This document shows positions 34,528 through 42,172 of a stretch of 64,000 bases of DNA, piece after piece. The stretch comes from Streptomyces sp. NBC_00259 (GTDB lineage Bacteria; Actinomycetota; Actinomycetes; Streptomycetales; Streptomycetaceae), in contig NZ_CP108080.1 of NCBI RefSeq assembly GCF_036181745.1, forward strand, positions 3,410,001-3,474,000, in the 5' to 3' direction. Within the stretch, counting starts at the first letter, position 1; each line of letters starts with the position of its first letter. A program made the position numbers and the translations under genes. A model generated the notes under the pieces. That model made no database searches. It saw only the letters and a list, made by a program, of their open reading frames with translations, and was not told where the DNA came from.

Positions 34528-35367
34528 ATGCCCGACCAGGCAGCGGACCGGACAGTGGAACAGACGGGGGACGGGACGGACGGCGCGCCGGGAGCGACGC
34601 CGCCCGCTGTCCGCGTGGAAGGGCTCTGGAAGCGGTTCGGCGAACAGATCGCGGTGGCGGGTGTCGATCTCACCCTGCCCGCGGGCAAGTTCATCGGGCT
34701 GGTCGGTCCGAACGGCGCGGGCAAGACGACGACGCTGTCGATGGTGACCGGACTGCTCCGCCCCGACCAGGGGCGGATCCAGGTCGCCGGTCACGACGTC
34801 TGGAAGGACCCGGTCGAGGTCAAGGCGAGGATCGGCGTCCTGCCCGAGGGCCTGCGGCTCTTCGAACGGCTCTCGGGGCGTGAACTCCTCGCGTACACCG
34901 GCCGGTTGCGCGGACTGCCGGGCGAAGAGGTCGACAAGCGGGCCGCGCAGCTCCTGGACGTCCTGGACCTGGCGGGCGCCCAGCACAAACTGGTCGTCGA
35001 CTACTCGACGGGCATGCGCAAGAAGATCGGCCTGGCGGCGGCGCTGCTGCACAATCCGCAGGTGCTGTTCCTGGACGAGCCGTTCGAGGGCGTCGACCCG
35101 GTGTCGGCGCAGACCATCCGCGGCGTCCTGGAGCGGTACACGACGTCCGGCGCGACCGTCGTGTTCTCCAGCCATGTGATGGAGCTGGTGGAGTCGCTGT
35201 GCGACTGGGTCGCCGTGATGGCGGCCGGCCGGATCCGGGCCCAGGGCACGCTCGCGGAGGTACGGGGCTCGGCCTCGTCCCTGCAGAACGCCTTCCTGGA
35301 GCTGGTCGGCGCGAACGGCAGGGACACCGGGAACTCGCTGGACTGGCTCGGCGGCGGTTCGCGATGA
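34528..35367 (+). CDS. ABC transporter ATP-binding protein, 279 aa
   Basis: A CcmA/DrrA-like exporter ATPase. It shows Walker A GPNGAGKTT (about 68-76), a signature YSTGMRKK in place of LSGGQ (about 158-165), Walker B VLFLDEPFEGVD and the switch His in FSSHVMELVE. The ATG follows GGAAGG. Its stop overlaps the permease start as ATGA. The first 30 residues are acidic and disordered-looking. Confidence 0.93.
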   Translation: MPDQAADRTVEQTGDGTDGAPGATPPAVRVEGLWKRFGEQIAVAGVDLTLPAGKFIGLVGPNGAGKTTTLSMVTGLLRPDQGRIQVAGHDVWKDPVEVKARIGVLPEGLRLFERLSGRELLAYTGRLRGLPGEEVDKRAAQLLDVLDLAGAQHKLVVDYSTGMRKKIGLAAALLHNPQVLFLDEPFEGVDPVSAQTIRGVLERYTTSGATVVFSSHVMELVESLCDWVAVMAAGRIRAQGTLAEVRGSASSLQNAFLELVGANGRDTGNSLDWLGGGSR

Positions 35368-37013
35368 CGACCGCGACGACCTCCACGACCTCCGCGGCCG
35401 GGGCGCCCACGGCGACCGGCTCGGCCGGCTCCCTGACCCCCGTCTTCGTACGGCTGAAGCTGACGCTGCTGGCCAACGGGCTGCGGCAGTCATCGGGCCG
35501 TACCGCCGCGTTCGTCACCTCCGCGGTGCTGGCGCTGCTGCTCGCCGCGGGACAGCTCGTCGGCTTCGTCCTGCTGCGCGGCACGGAGCACGCGGCGCCG
35601 CTGGTGGTGCTGCTGACCGGGGTGCTGGCGCTGGGCTGGGCGTTCATGCCGCTGTTCTTCCCGAGCGGCGACGAGACGCTCGACCCGACCCGGCTGGTGA
35701 TGCTGCCGCTGCGACCGGGGCCGCTGGTGTCGGCGCTGCTGGTGGCCTCGCTGGTGGGGCTCGGCCCGCTGTTCACGCTCTGTCTGGCGGTCGGCGGCGC
35801 GCTGGCACTGGCGCACGGGGCGGCGGCCGTGCTGGTCGCGGTGGTGGCCGTGCCGCTGGCCCTGCTGGTGTGCGTGGCGCTGGCCCGGGCGGTCGCGGCC
35901 GCCAACATCCGGCTGCTGACCAGTCGCAAGGGCCGCGACCTGGCCGTGCTGAGCGGTCTGGTGATCGCGGTGGGCATCCAGTTCGTCAACTTCGGCGTGC
36001 AGCGCCTCGGTCAGGCGGGCGGGCTCTCGGCGCTGGAGCCTGCCGCGTCGGTGGTCCGCTGGATCCCGCCGGCGTCGGCGATCGGCGCCGTCGACTCGGC
36101 GAGCACGGGCTCCTACGGGGCGGCCGTCGTCCAGCTCGCACTGTCCGCGGCGGCCCTGGCCGGGCTGCTGTACGCGTGGCAGCGCAGCCTCACGCGGCTG
36201 ATGACGGCCCCGGACGGCTCGACGCTCGCGGCGGCCTCGGAGCCGACCCGCCGCGGGACGTCCACCGGTCTGCACCGGCTGCTGCCCGGAGGCCGTACGG
36301 GAACGGTCATGCAGCGCAGCCTGCGCTACGTCTGGCGCGATCCGAAGACGAAGACGGCGTGGGTGACGGCTCTGGTCATCGGCCTGATCGTGCCGCTGTT
36401 CAACGCGCTGCAGGGCAGCGGCTCGATCTACTTCGCCTGCTTCGCGTCGGGCATGCTCGGCATCCAGATGTACAACCAGTTCGGTCAGGACACCTCCGCG
36501 TTCTGGATGGTCGCGCAGACGATCGCGACGCCCCGGGACGCGTATCTCGAACTGCGGGCCCGCGCACTGGCGCTGCTGCTGATCACGCTTCCGTACACGG
36601 TGCTGGTCACGGTCGCCACGGCGGCGGTCCTCGGCGACTGGAGGGCACTTCCGGAAGCGCTCGGGATCGCCGTGGGGCTGCTGGGCGCGATGCTCGCGAC
36701 GGGCGCGGTGGCGTCGGCGCGCTTCCCGTACTCGATCCCGCAGGACAGCGCGTACAAGAACGTCGCCCCGGGGCAGGGCGGTCTCGCCTGGATCTCCATC
36801 TTCGGCGGGATGATCGCCTCCGCGCTGCTGTGCGCCCCGCTGATAGCGCTCACGATCTGGCTGAATGCCACCAACTCGGAGTCCGCGCTGTGGAGTCTGC
36901 TGCCGCTGGGCGTCCTGTACGGCGGGGCGGTGGCCTGGGGCGGGCTGCGGGTGGCGGCTCCGCAGACGTCGGCGCGGCTGCCGGAGATCCTGACGGCGGT
37001 CAGCAAGGGGTGA
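35364..37013 (+). CDS. ABC transporter permease, 549 aa
   Basis: A large membrane protein with about 12 hydrophobic segments in two halves, a Ser/Thr/Ala-rich N-terminus and a polar centre (about 275-320) with GTSTGLHRLLPGGRTGTVMQRSLRYVWRDPK in pieces, the typical segment of this exporter-permease family. It pairs with the ATPase by a 4-bp overlap. The substrate is unknown; lipids, peptides or drugs are all possible. Confidence 0.9.
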   Translation: MTTATTSTTSAAGAPTATGSAGSLTPVFVRLKLTLLANGLRQSSGRTAAFVTSAVLALLLAAGQLVGFVLLRGTEHAAPLVVLLTGVLALGWAFMPLFFPSGDETLDPTRLVMLPLRPGPLVSALLVASLVGLGPLFTLCLAVGGALALAHGAAAVLVAVVAVPLALLVCVALARAVAAANIRLLTSRKGRDLAVLSGLVIAVGIQFVNFGVQRLGQAGGLSALEPAASVVRWIPPASAIGAVDSASTGSYGAAVVQLALSAAALAGLLYAWQRSLTRLMTAPDGSTLAAASEPTRRGTSTGLHRLLPGGRTGTVMQRSLRYVWRDPKTKTAWVTALVIGLIVPLFNALQGSGSIYFACFASGMLGIQMYNQFGQDTSAFWMVAQTIATPRDAYLELRARALALLLITLPYTVLVTVATAAVLGDWRALPEALGIAVGLLGAMLATGAVASARFPYSIPQDSAYKNVAPGQGGLAWISIFGGMIASALLCAPLIALTIWLNATNSESALWSLLPLGVLYGGAVAWGGLRVAAPQTSARLPEILTAVSKG

Positions 37014-37099
37014 GGGCCCGGGAGTTGAGCGGCGAGGGGTGAGGACCCCTGATCCGTACGGTGCGGGGCGCGTTCATGCCATGACGTACCGTACGGATC

Positions 37100-37993
37100 A
37101 TGTCCACGCCTCCTCCGCCTCACGGGCACCCGCAGCACCAGGGATACCCGCCTCAACAGCCTTACGGTGCCCCGCCGCAGCCCTACGGTGCGCCGCAGGG
37201 ACAGCCGGGCACGGGCCCCTACGGTGCGCCGCCGCAACAGCCGAACCCGTACGGCTCGCCGCAAGGGCAGCCGACCCCGTACGGTGCGCCGCAGGGGCAG
37301 CCGTGGCCGCAGCAGCAGGGCGGTTGGGGCGCGCCACCGCCGGTGCCGCCGAAGAAGTCGTTCTGGTCCGGCCCCAAGGCCGGGATCATCGGCGCGTCCA
37401 TCGCCGTCGGGCTCCTGGCGCTCAGCTGGGCCGGGAACAACCTCGGCGGCGGTTCCGGGTCCTACCCGGAGGCGACGCACAAGGTCACGCTTCCGAAGAC
37501 ACTGCTGGACGGCAGGTACACGCTCGCGCAGGACCTGTCCGAGCAGGGCGAGTCCGCGCTCGCCGGGACCAGCGAGGCCGACATCCGCGACGCCAAGGCG
37601 GTCGTCGGCCAGTACACGTCCGTCGACGCGGACGGGGCCGGGGTGCTGGTCCTCTCGGGGATGTACGGGCGGATCAAGAACCCGGACTCGGTCCGGAACA
37701 GCATGCTGAAGGGCGCGGCAGAGGCCGACGGCGCGACGGTCGCGGTACCGCCGAAGGACATCGAGGTCGCCGGGTCCGACGTCACGGTCAGCTGCGAGGT
37801 GGTGACCACCGCGTCGGCCGGCGGCGAGAAGACCCCGTTCGCGATGTGCGCCTGGGCGGACGACAACACCGGGGTCTCCGTCGCCGAGGTGACGCCGAAG
37901 TCCGCGGCGCAGAGTCCGGAGTCGATCGACCTCGAAGCGGCGGCCGCGAACGCGCTGAAGGTGCGGGACGAGATCAGGAAGCCGATCGCCTGA
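37100..37993 (+). CDS. Pro/Gln/Gly-rich membrane protein, 297 aa
   Basis: The first 80 residues are repeats of PYGAPQGQP/PPQQPYG. A membrane segment (about 96-112, IIGASIAVGLLALSWAG) follows, and then an extracellular domain of about 180 residues with two Cys (VSCEVV and AMCAWADD). The layout is like the 30.5-kb membrane protein and many Streptomyces envelope proteins of unknown role. A strong terminator follows 53 bp downstream. No function can be given. Confidence 0.8.
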   Translation: MSTPPPPHGHPQHQGYPPQQPYGAPPQPYGAPQGQPGTGPYGAPPQQPNPYGSPQGQPTPYGAPQGQPWPQQQGGWGAPPPVPPKKSFWSGPKAGIIGASIAVGLLALSWAGNNLGGGSGSYPEATHKVTLPKTLLDGRYTLAQDLSEQGESALAGTSEADIRDAKAVVGQYTSVDADGAGVLVLSGMYGRIKNPDSVRNSMLKGAAEADGATVAVPPKDIEVAGSDVTVSCEVVTTASAGGEKTPFAMCAWADDNTGVSVAEVTPKSAAQSPESIDLEAAAANALKVRDEIRKPIA

Positions 37994-38046
37994 GCCGGCA
38001 GCCCCCGCTTGTGGAGGCTGCGTGCAGACAGCCCGGCGAGAACAGC

Positions 38047-38086
38047 AGGGCCGGCACCGGAGCTGGATCACTCCGGTGCCGGCCCT
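38047..38086. terminator. factor-independent terminator, 16-bp perfect stem
   Basis: AGGGCCGGCACCGGAG pairs exactly with CTCCGGTGCCGGCCCT around the 8-nt loop CTGGATCA, followed by TTCGCTGT. It follows the Pro/Gln-rich membrane-protein gene. The lack of a long T-run is normal for this GC-rich group. Confidence 0.85.
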
Positions 38087-38131
38087 TCGCTGTACACGAA
38101 GGCGTACAAGGGAAGTTGCACCGGGCCGGAC

Positions 38132-38153
38132 GTGCCTCGCCGCGGCGAGGCAC
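38132..38153. repeat. 22-bp perfect palindrome
   Basis: GTGCCTCGCCGCGGCGAGGCAC is perfectly self-complementary. It lies in the 440-bp spacer (37994-38433) between the terminator and the protease-inhibitor gene. A wider pair, GTTGCACC at 38115-38122 and GGTGCAAC at 38191-38198, flanks it. Cruciform, operator or terminator roles are all possible. Confidence 0.6.
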
Positions 38154-38254
38154 CGCTTTCCGGTCGAAGGGCCGTGCGAGCCAGTACTCAAAGGTGCAAC
38201 CAGTTCCTGATCGTCGCAGGTCAGCGTTTGGTTTCGGGTTGGACCAATGATCGT

Positions 38255-38271
38255 TGTCCATATAGCGGACA
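38255..38271. promoter_or_regulatory. inverted repeat TGTCC-N7-GGACA with promoter-like boxes
   Basis: TGTCCATATAGCGGACA is a 5-7-5 inverted repeat in an AT-rich patch. TTGGAC at 38239-38244 and TATAGC at 38261-38266 could be -35 and -10 boxes 16 bp apart. If so the repeat overlaps the -10 box and could be a repressor site for the inhibitor gene, 163 bp downstream. Confidence 0.4.
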
Positions 38272-38433
38272 GCACCTCACGCGCCTCCCGCACCCTTCCG
38301 AGCAGCCCGAACGACCATTCGATCGGCACGCCGTGAACGTATGCGGCCGGAAACAGGTGATGGATGTGCGATCACTGTACGCATCAGCAAGACTCCCGAC
38401 CGCAACCGCACACACCGTAGAAGGGGTTCACCC

Positions 38434-38874
38434 ATGCGTTACATCCTCAACACACTCGGCGCGACGGCCTCCGCGGCGGCGCTCGTCCTCGGCGGGACCG
38501 TCGCGGGCGTCGCACACGCCGACGCCGCACAGCCCACCGGGCTGTACGCGCCGTCCGCCCTGGTGCTGGCGGTCGCCAAGGGCGACGCGACGGCCACGGC
38601 GACGGTCGAGCGTGCGGTGACCCTGAGCTGTGCCCCGGCGCCGGGCGGCAGCCACCCCGCGCCCGGTGCGGCGTGCGAGGAAGTGTCCGCGGTGAACGGC
38701 GAGTTCGGCCGGCTGGCCGGTACCCCCACCCGTCCCTGTACCCGGCAGTGGGACCCCGTCACGATCACCGCCACCGGGGTGTGGCAGGGCAAGCACGTCG
38801 ACTGGTCGGCCACGTACGGCAACGCGTGCGAGATGCGGGAGAGCCTGACCGGGGCCACGGTCTTCGACTTCTGA
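38434..38874 (+). CDS. subtilisin-inhibitor-like (SSI) secreted protease inhibitor, 146 aa
   Basis: A secreted SSI-family inhibitor of serine proteases. The signal peptide (about 1-30, ending AGVAHADA) is followed by YAPSALVLAV and the four conserved Cys (TLSCAP, AACEEV, RPCTRQWDPV and NACEMRE). The reactive-site loop CTRQWDPV aligns with CPMVYDPV of SSI, putting Arg at P1, which predicts trypsin-like targets. VWQGKHVDW and the ending TVFDF are hallmark segments. ATG 38434 fits the usual length. It is a single gene with its own promoter region. Confidence 0.95.
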   Translation: MRYILNTLGATASAAALVLGGTVAGVAHADAAQPTGLYAPSALVLAVAKGDATATATVERAVTLSCAPAPGGSHPAPGAACEEVSAVNGEFGRLAGTPTRPCTRQWDPVTITATGVWQGKHVDWSATYGNACEMRESLTGATVFDF

Positions 38875-39110
38875 GCACATCGACTCCGAGTCCACCGCCT
38901 CTGAGCGGGTCACCTCTGAGCCGGTCTCCCGAGCCGGTCACCTCTGAGCCGGTCCCTCCCGAGCGGGTCTCCTCCCGGCCCGTCTCTTTCCCGCCCCTCA
39001 GCCGCGGCGGACCGGGGCGACACGACGGCGGTCCCGGTCCGCCGCATGGCCGGCCTCCTGCGCCGGCACCCCCTGGACCGGATGGCCACCTCCCCGGCCA
39101 TCCGGTCCCG
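38875..39110. repeat. short low-complexity repeats after the inhibitor gene
   Basis: The first half consists of 8-12-bp variants of CCTCTGAGC(C/G)GGTC and CTCCCGAGC(C/G)GGTC, repeated about six times. They are imperfect and do not form a single strong hairpin. No ORF of note lies between the inhibitor gene and the end of the convergent hydrolase gene. Confidence 0.5.
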
Positions 39111-39974
39111 TCATGCCGTCAGCACGCCTTCCAGGAAGGGCTCGATGGCCGCGCGCCAGGCCTCCGGCCGGTCGTAGTGGACGAGATGACCGGCGTCGGC
39201 CACCTCCGCGTACTGACCGCGGGGGAGGACGCGGACCATCTCCTGCGCCTCCGCGCGGCCCAGCTCTCCGTCCAGGCCGCGCACGACGAGCGTGGGGCAC
39301 CGGACCTGGGCGAGCGAGTCCCAGTGGGCGTCATGCACCCAGGTCTCACGGGACGTCAGCATCTGGCGGCGGGAGAAGGCCGGACGCCAGCCGTCCGCGC
39401 GCTCGGCCATCACCTCGGCGAAGAACTCACCGCGCGCGGGGTTGGGCCGCTCCACCCAGGGGTCGTCCTCGCCGAACCACTTGCGCACGTCCGCGAGGGT
39501 CGCGAAGGGGAGGGGCCAGGCACGGAACCAGTCCTCCCACTCCCGCTGGGAGGCCGCCCCGAGCGCGGAGGCCCGCATGTCGCAGATGACCAGGGCCTGG
39601 ACGAGGTCGGGGCGCTCGGCGGCGAGCTGCCAGGCGGTGAGGGCGCCCATGGAGTGGCCGATGAGGATGGCGGGGGCCAGGCCCAGCTGTTCGACCGCGG
39701 CCGCGGCGTCCGACACATACGCCTCGCGGGTGAACGAGCCGTCGGCCGGCCTCTCGCTGCGGCCGTGGCCGCGCTGGTCGAGCGCGACCGCGCGGTGCCG
39801 CTCGGCGAGCCAGCGGGCCGTGGCAGCCCAGTGCGAGGCCCGGCCCATCAGCCCGTGGAGCAGTAACACGCCCGGAGCGCGGTCCGTCTCTCCACACCCT
39901 TTGGGCGGGTCCGCGAACTCCCAGGCAGCGAGGCGTACGCCGGCTGCTCCGGTCACGTCGATGCGCCGCACCAT
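39111..39974 (-). CDS. alpha/beta-hydrolase, 287 aa
   Basis: The fold is seen in VLLLHGLMGRASHW (oxyanion loop, about 36-49), LDQRGHGRS, the nucleophile elbow GHSMG (about 106-110), an acid within VVRGLDGELG and the catalytic His in ADAGHLVHYDRPEAW (near the end). The substrate cannot be read; peroxidase, esterase or C-C hydrolase members look similar. A LexA-like box lies 71 bp upstream. It is convergent with the inhibitor gene. Confidence 0.88.
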   Translation of the reverse strand: MVRRIDVTGAAGVRLAAWEFADPPKGCGETDRAPGVLLLHGLMGRASHWAATARWLAERHRAVALDQRGHGRSERPADGSFTREAYVSDAAAAVEQLGLAPAILIGHSMGALTAWQLAAERPDLVQALVICDMRASALGAASQREWEDWFRAWPLPFATLADVRKWFGEDDPWVERPNPARGEFFAEVMAERADGWRPAFSRRQMLTSRETWVHDAHWDSLAQVRCPTLVVRGLDGELGRAEAQEMVRVLPRGQYAEVADAGHLVHYDRPEAWRAAIEPFLEGVLTA

Positions 39975-40044
39975 GGTCCAGGCACCCCCTTCTGTCCCCC
40001 GTGGATCTCCGAGCTCTCCTAGGCGGTCGAGCCCCGCCAGACTA

Positions 40045-40060
40045 TCGAACCCCTATTCGA
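40045..40060. promoter_or_regulatory. LexA/SOS-box-like site
   Basis: TCGAACCCCTATTCGA matches the actinobacterial SOS consensus TCGAAC-N4-GTTCGA with one mismatch. It lies 71 bp upstream of the alpha/beta-hydrolase start. Damage control of that gene would be unusual, so it remains a sequence match only. Confidence 0.35.
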
Positions 40061-40226
40061 AAACTGGGGTCCGACGAGCAACACCCCTCGTTCGAGTGAC
40101 CACTCTCAAGGATTGACGGCCGTCGCCGAGGGGAGATCTTCAGCGGGAGGCGGGCCGCTCGGGGAAACCGGTCCGAGGGGATTGACCCTGAGAGCTCGGG
40201 GCTCCGGGTCAGCAAAGGGGAGGACA

Positions 40227-40254
40227 GGCCCCGGCGCCCTTGGGCGCCGGGGCC
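40227..40254. terminator. strong GC hairpin, 13-bp stem
   Basis: GGCCCCGGCGCCC pairs with GGGCGCCGGGGCC around a TT loop, in the spacer between dmdR1 and the alpha/beta-hydrolase gene. With the second hairpin at 40397-40430 it should end transcription leaving dmdR1. The remaining spacer (39975-40495) holds no gene I can support. Confidence 0.6.
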
Positions 40255-40396
40255 CTCCGCGTTCGTCCGGCGCATGCTCCGCCCCCTCACCGATCCGGGT
40301 CATATGCCTCAGCCACAGCGTGGCACGCGAATCGCCCGGGCGCTGCCATTCCGGCCGGAAAGCGCGTACTGAAACGGCCCGGAGGCGAACGACGAA

Positions 40397-40430
40397 GCGC
40401 GCCCGTACCGCGAGTGCGGTACGGGCGCGC
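40397..40430. terminator. factor-independent terminator of dmdR1, 15-bp stem
   Basis: GCGCGCCCGTACCGC pairs perfectly with GCGGTACGGGCGCGC around GAGT, 66 bp after the dmdR1 stop. Just before it are three near copies of GTCGTCAGGT (40460-40490). Confidence 0.75.
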
Positions 40431-40477
40431 GAGGAAAGCTTCCGCGAGAAGATCCCGCGGTCGTCAGGTGTCGTCAG

Positions 40478-41281
40478 GTGTCGTCGGGTCAGGAGTCAGC
40501 GCTTCGCCACGAAGACGTGGGAGGCGACATCCGCCTCCAGCTCCGCGGCCTCGCCACTGCTGCCCACCAGCACACCGCCGGCCGACTCGGTCACGCTCAC
40601 CACGGAGCCGGGCTGCACACCCGCGCGCCGCAGCGTGTACATCAGCTGGGCGTCCGTCTGGATGGGCTCGCCGATCCGCCGGACGACCACGGTCTTGCCC
40701 TCCGGGCCCGCGTCGAGGTCGGCGAGGCTGACCATGCTGTCGTCCAGGAACGCCTCGGCCTCCGCCTTCTCGCCCAGCTCCTCCAGGCCCGGGATCGGAT
40801 TCCCGTACGGCGACTCGGTCGGGTGGCGCAGCAGCTCCAGCACGCGCCGCTCCACCGCCTCGCTCATCACGTGCTCCCAGCGGCAGGCCTCGGCGTGGAC
40901 CTGCTCCCACTCCAGACCGATGACGTCGACGAGGAGGCACTCGGCGAGCCGGTGCTTGCGCATCACGCGCGTCGCCAGCCTGCGGCCCTCCTCCGTCAGC
41001 TCCAGATGACGGTCGCCCGCGACCGTGACCAGGCCGTCGCGCTCCATGCGCGCGACGGTCTGGCTGACCGTGGGACCGCTCTGGTCGAGCCGCTCCGCGA
41101 TACGGGCGCGCATCGGGACAACGCCTTCCTCTTCCAGCTCGAGGATGGTGCGGAGATACATCTCCGTGGTGTCGATCAGTCCGGACATACGTGCCCCTCG
41201 AAGAAGTCGTGCGCTGGCCCTGACTCAATTCTGACGCATCGCGCCGACAACCGGGCCCCGCCGTCTCAAACCCCGTATTGA
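40478..41281 (+). CDS. antiparallel ORF over dmdR1, possible Adm homologue
   Basis: A 267-codon frame runs the full length of dmdR1 on the opposite strand. In S. coelicolor an antiparallel gene, adm, overlapping dmdR1 has been reported to affect siderophore and antibiotic production, and this ORF is in the same place. In a high-GC genome a long antisense frame can arise by chance. The product is His/Leu/Arg-rich like other shadow frames and has no recognisable domain. Conservation of the frame beyond what dmdR1 demands would be needed to accept it. Confidence 0.25.
   Translation: MSSGQESALRHEDVGGDIRLQLRGLATAAHQHTAGRLGHAHHGAGLHTRAPQRVHQLGVRLDGLADPPDDHGLALRARVEVGEADHAVVQERLGLRLLAQLLQARDRIPVRRLGRVAQQLQHAPLHRLAHHVLPAAGLGVDLLPLQTDDVDEEALGEPVLAHHARRQPAALLRQLQMTVARDRDQAVALHARDGLADRGTALVEPLRDTGAHRDNAFLFQLEDGAEIHLRGVDQSGHTCPSKKSCAGPDSILTHRADNRAPPSQTPY
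40496..41188 (-). CDS. dmdR1: DtxR/IdeR-family iron-dependent repressor, 230 aa
   Basis: The N-terminal winged HTH has TEMYLRTILELEEEG and RIAERLDQSGPTVSQTVARMERDGLV (about 7-52). The metal and dimerisation domain (about 75-140) shows HRLAECLLVDVIGLEWEQVHAEACRWEHVMS with the Cys, Glu and His ligands of DtxR. The C-terminal SH3-like domain covers about 150-230. At 230 residues it matches DmdR1 of Streptomyces, which represses siderophore genes when iron is plentiful. It is divergent from a SIS-domain gene. A DasR-like box is in the shared promoter region. Confidence 0.92.
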   Translation of the reverse strand: MSGLIDTTEMYLRTILELEEEGVVPMRARIAERLDQSGPTVSQTVARMERDGLVTVAGDRHLELTEEGRRLATRVMRKHRLAECLLVDVIGLEWEQVHAEACRWEHVMSEAVERRVLELLRHPTESPYGNPIPGLEELGEKAEAEAFLDDSMVSLADLDAGPEGKTVVVRRIGEPIQTDAQLMYTLRRAGVQPGSVVSVTESAGGVLVGSSGEAAELEADVASHVFVAKR

Positions 41282-41303
41282 CAGAGCAATGGTCCAGACC
41301 GCA
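41278..41303. promoter_or_regulatory. -35 box and DasR-like (dre) site
   Basis: TTGACA at 41278-41283 is a consensus -35 box, pointing towards the SIS gene. AATGGTCCAGACCGCA at 41288-41303 keeps the TGGTC-N-AGACC core of the DasR consensus ACTGGTCTAGACCAGT. Between divergent dmdR1 and the SIS gene it lies where a bound repressor would block the SIS promoter. A DasR link to dmdR1 has been described in S. coelicolor. Confidence 0.6.
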
Positions 41304-41339
41304 ACGTGATCCGCGACACGACGAGAAGGGGCGACCGCA

Positions 41340-42095
41340 ATGGGCGAGAACAAGCTGGCGGGTCAGTTCTTCGACGCCGCGATCGGCCTGCTGGAGCGCG
41401 TACGCGACGAGGAAGCGGCGAACATCGCGGCGGCCGGCGCCGCCATCGCGGACACCGTCGCCGCGGGCGGCCGGCTCTTCGCGTTCGGGGCGGGCCACTC
41501 CTCGCTCGCCGCCCAGGACGTCGTCTACCGGGCGGGCGGGCTCGCACTGATGAACCTGCTCGCCGTGCCGGGTGTCGTCGGCGTCGACGTCATGCCGGCC
41601 ACCCTCGGCTCCGCGCTGGAGCGCGTCGACGGCCTCGCGAGCGCCGTCCTGGACTCCAGCCCCGCCCGGGCCGGTGACGTACTGATCATCATCTCCCTCT
41701 CCGGCCGCAACGCCCTGCCCGTCGAGATGGCCATGAACGCACGGGCCCTCGGCCTGAAGGTCATCGGCGTCACGTCGGTGGCGTACGCGACGGAGACACG
41801 GTCCCGGCACGCCTCCGGCACCTACCTCAAGGACCACTGCGACATCGTCCTCGACTCCAAGATCGCGATCGGCGACGCGGAACTGACCGCCGAGGGCATC
41901 GAGGCGCCCTTCGCGCCGGCCTCGACCGTCGTCACCAGCGCGCTGATGCAGGCGACGGTCGCCGCGGCCGCGGGCGACCTCGCCGAACGCGGGATCGAGC
42001 CGCCGATGCTGCGGTCCGGCAACGTGGACGGCGGCCATGAATGGAACGGCCGTGTGATGACGGAGTACGCGGACCGCATCTTCTACCGCCGCTGA
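41340..42095 (+). CDS. SIS-domain sugar-phosphate-binding protein, 251 aa
   Basis: A single SIS domain of the type seen in sugar-phosphate isomerases and regulators. The phosphate-binding Ser/Thr loops are FGAGHSSLAAQD (about 41-52) and IIISLSGRNALPVEMA (about 118-133). SKIAIGDAELTAEGI and the C-terminal GGHEWNGRVM are typical of the UPF0309-like branch. With a DasR-like box in front it may act on aminosugar phosphate. Note the possible common control with dmdR1. Confidence 0.85.
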   Translation: MGENKLAGQFFDAAIGLLERVRDEEAANIAAAGAAIADTVAAGGRLFAFGAGHSSLAAQDVVYRAGGLALMNLLAVPGVVGVDVMPATLGSALERVDGLASAVLDSSPARAGDVLIIISLSGRNALPVEMAMNARALGLKVIGVTSVAYATETRSRHASGTYLKDHCDIVLDSKIAIGDAELTAEGIEAPFAPASTVVTSALMQATVAAAAGDLAERGIEPPMLRSGNVDGGHEWNGRVMTEYADRIFYRR

Positions 42096-42099
42096 CCCG

Positions 42100-42161
42100 T
42101 CCGGTCCGGTCGGATCCCGGTCCCGGTCCCGGTCGGATCCCAGTCCCGATCCCGGTTCCGT
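42100..42161. repeat. GGTCCCGGTC-type tandem repeats
   Basis: A short string of 6-bp and 11-bp units (CGGTCC/CGGTCGGATCCC) fills the 77-bp gap between the convergent SIS and PAS/GAF genes. It may serve as a weak bidirectional terminator. Confidence 0.5.
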
Positions 42162-42172
42162 CCGCTACTCCC

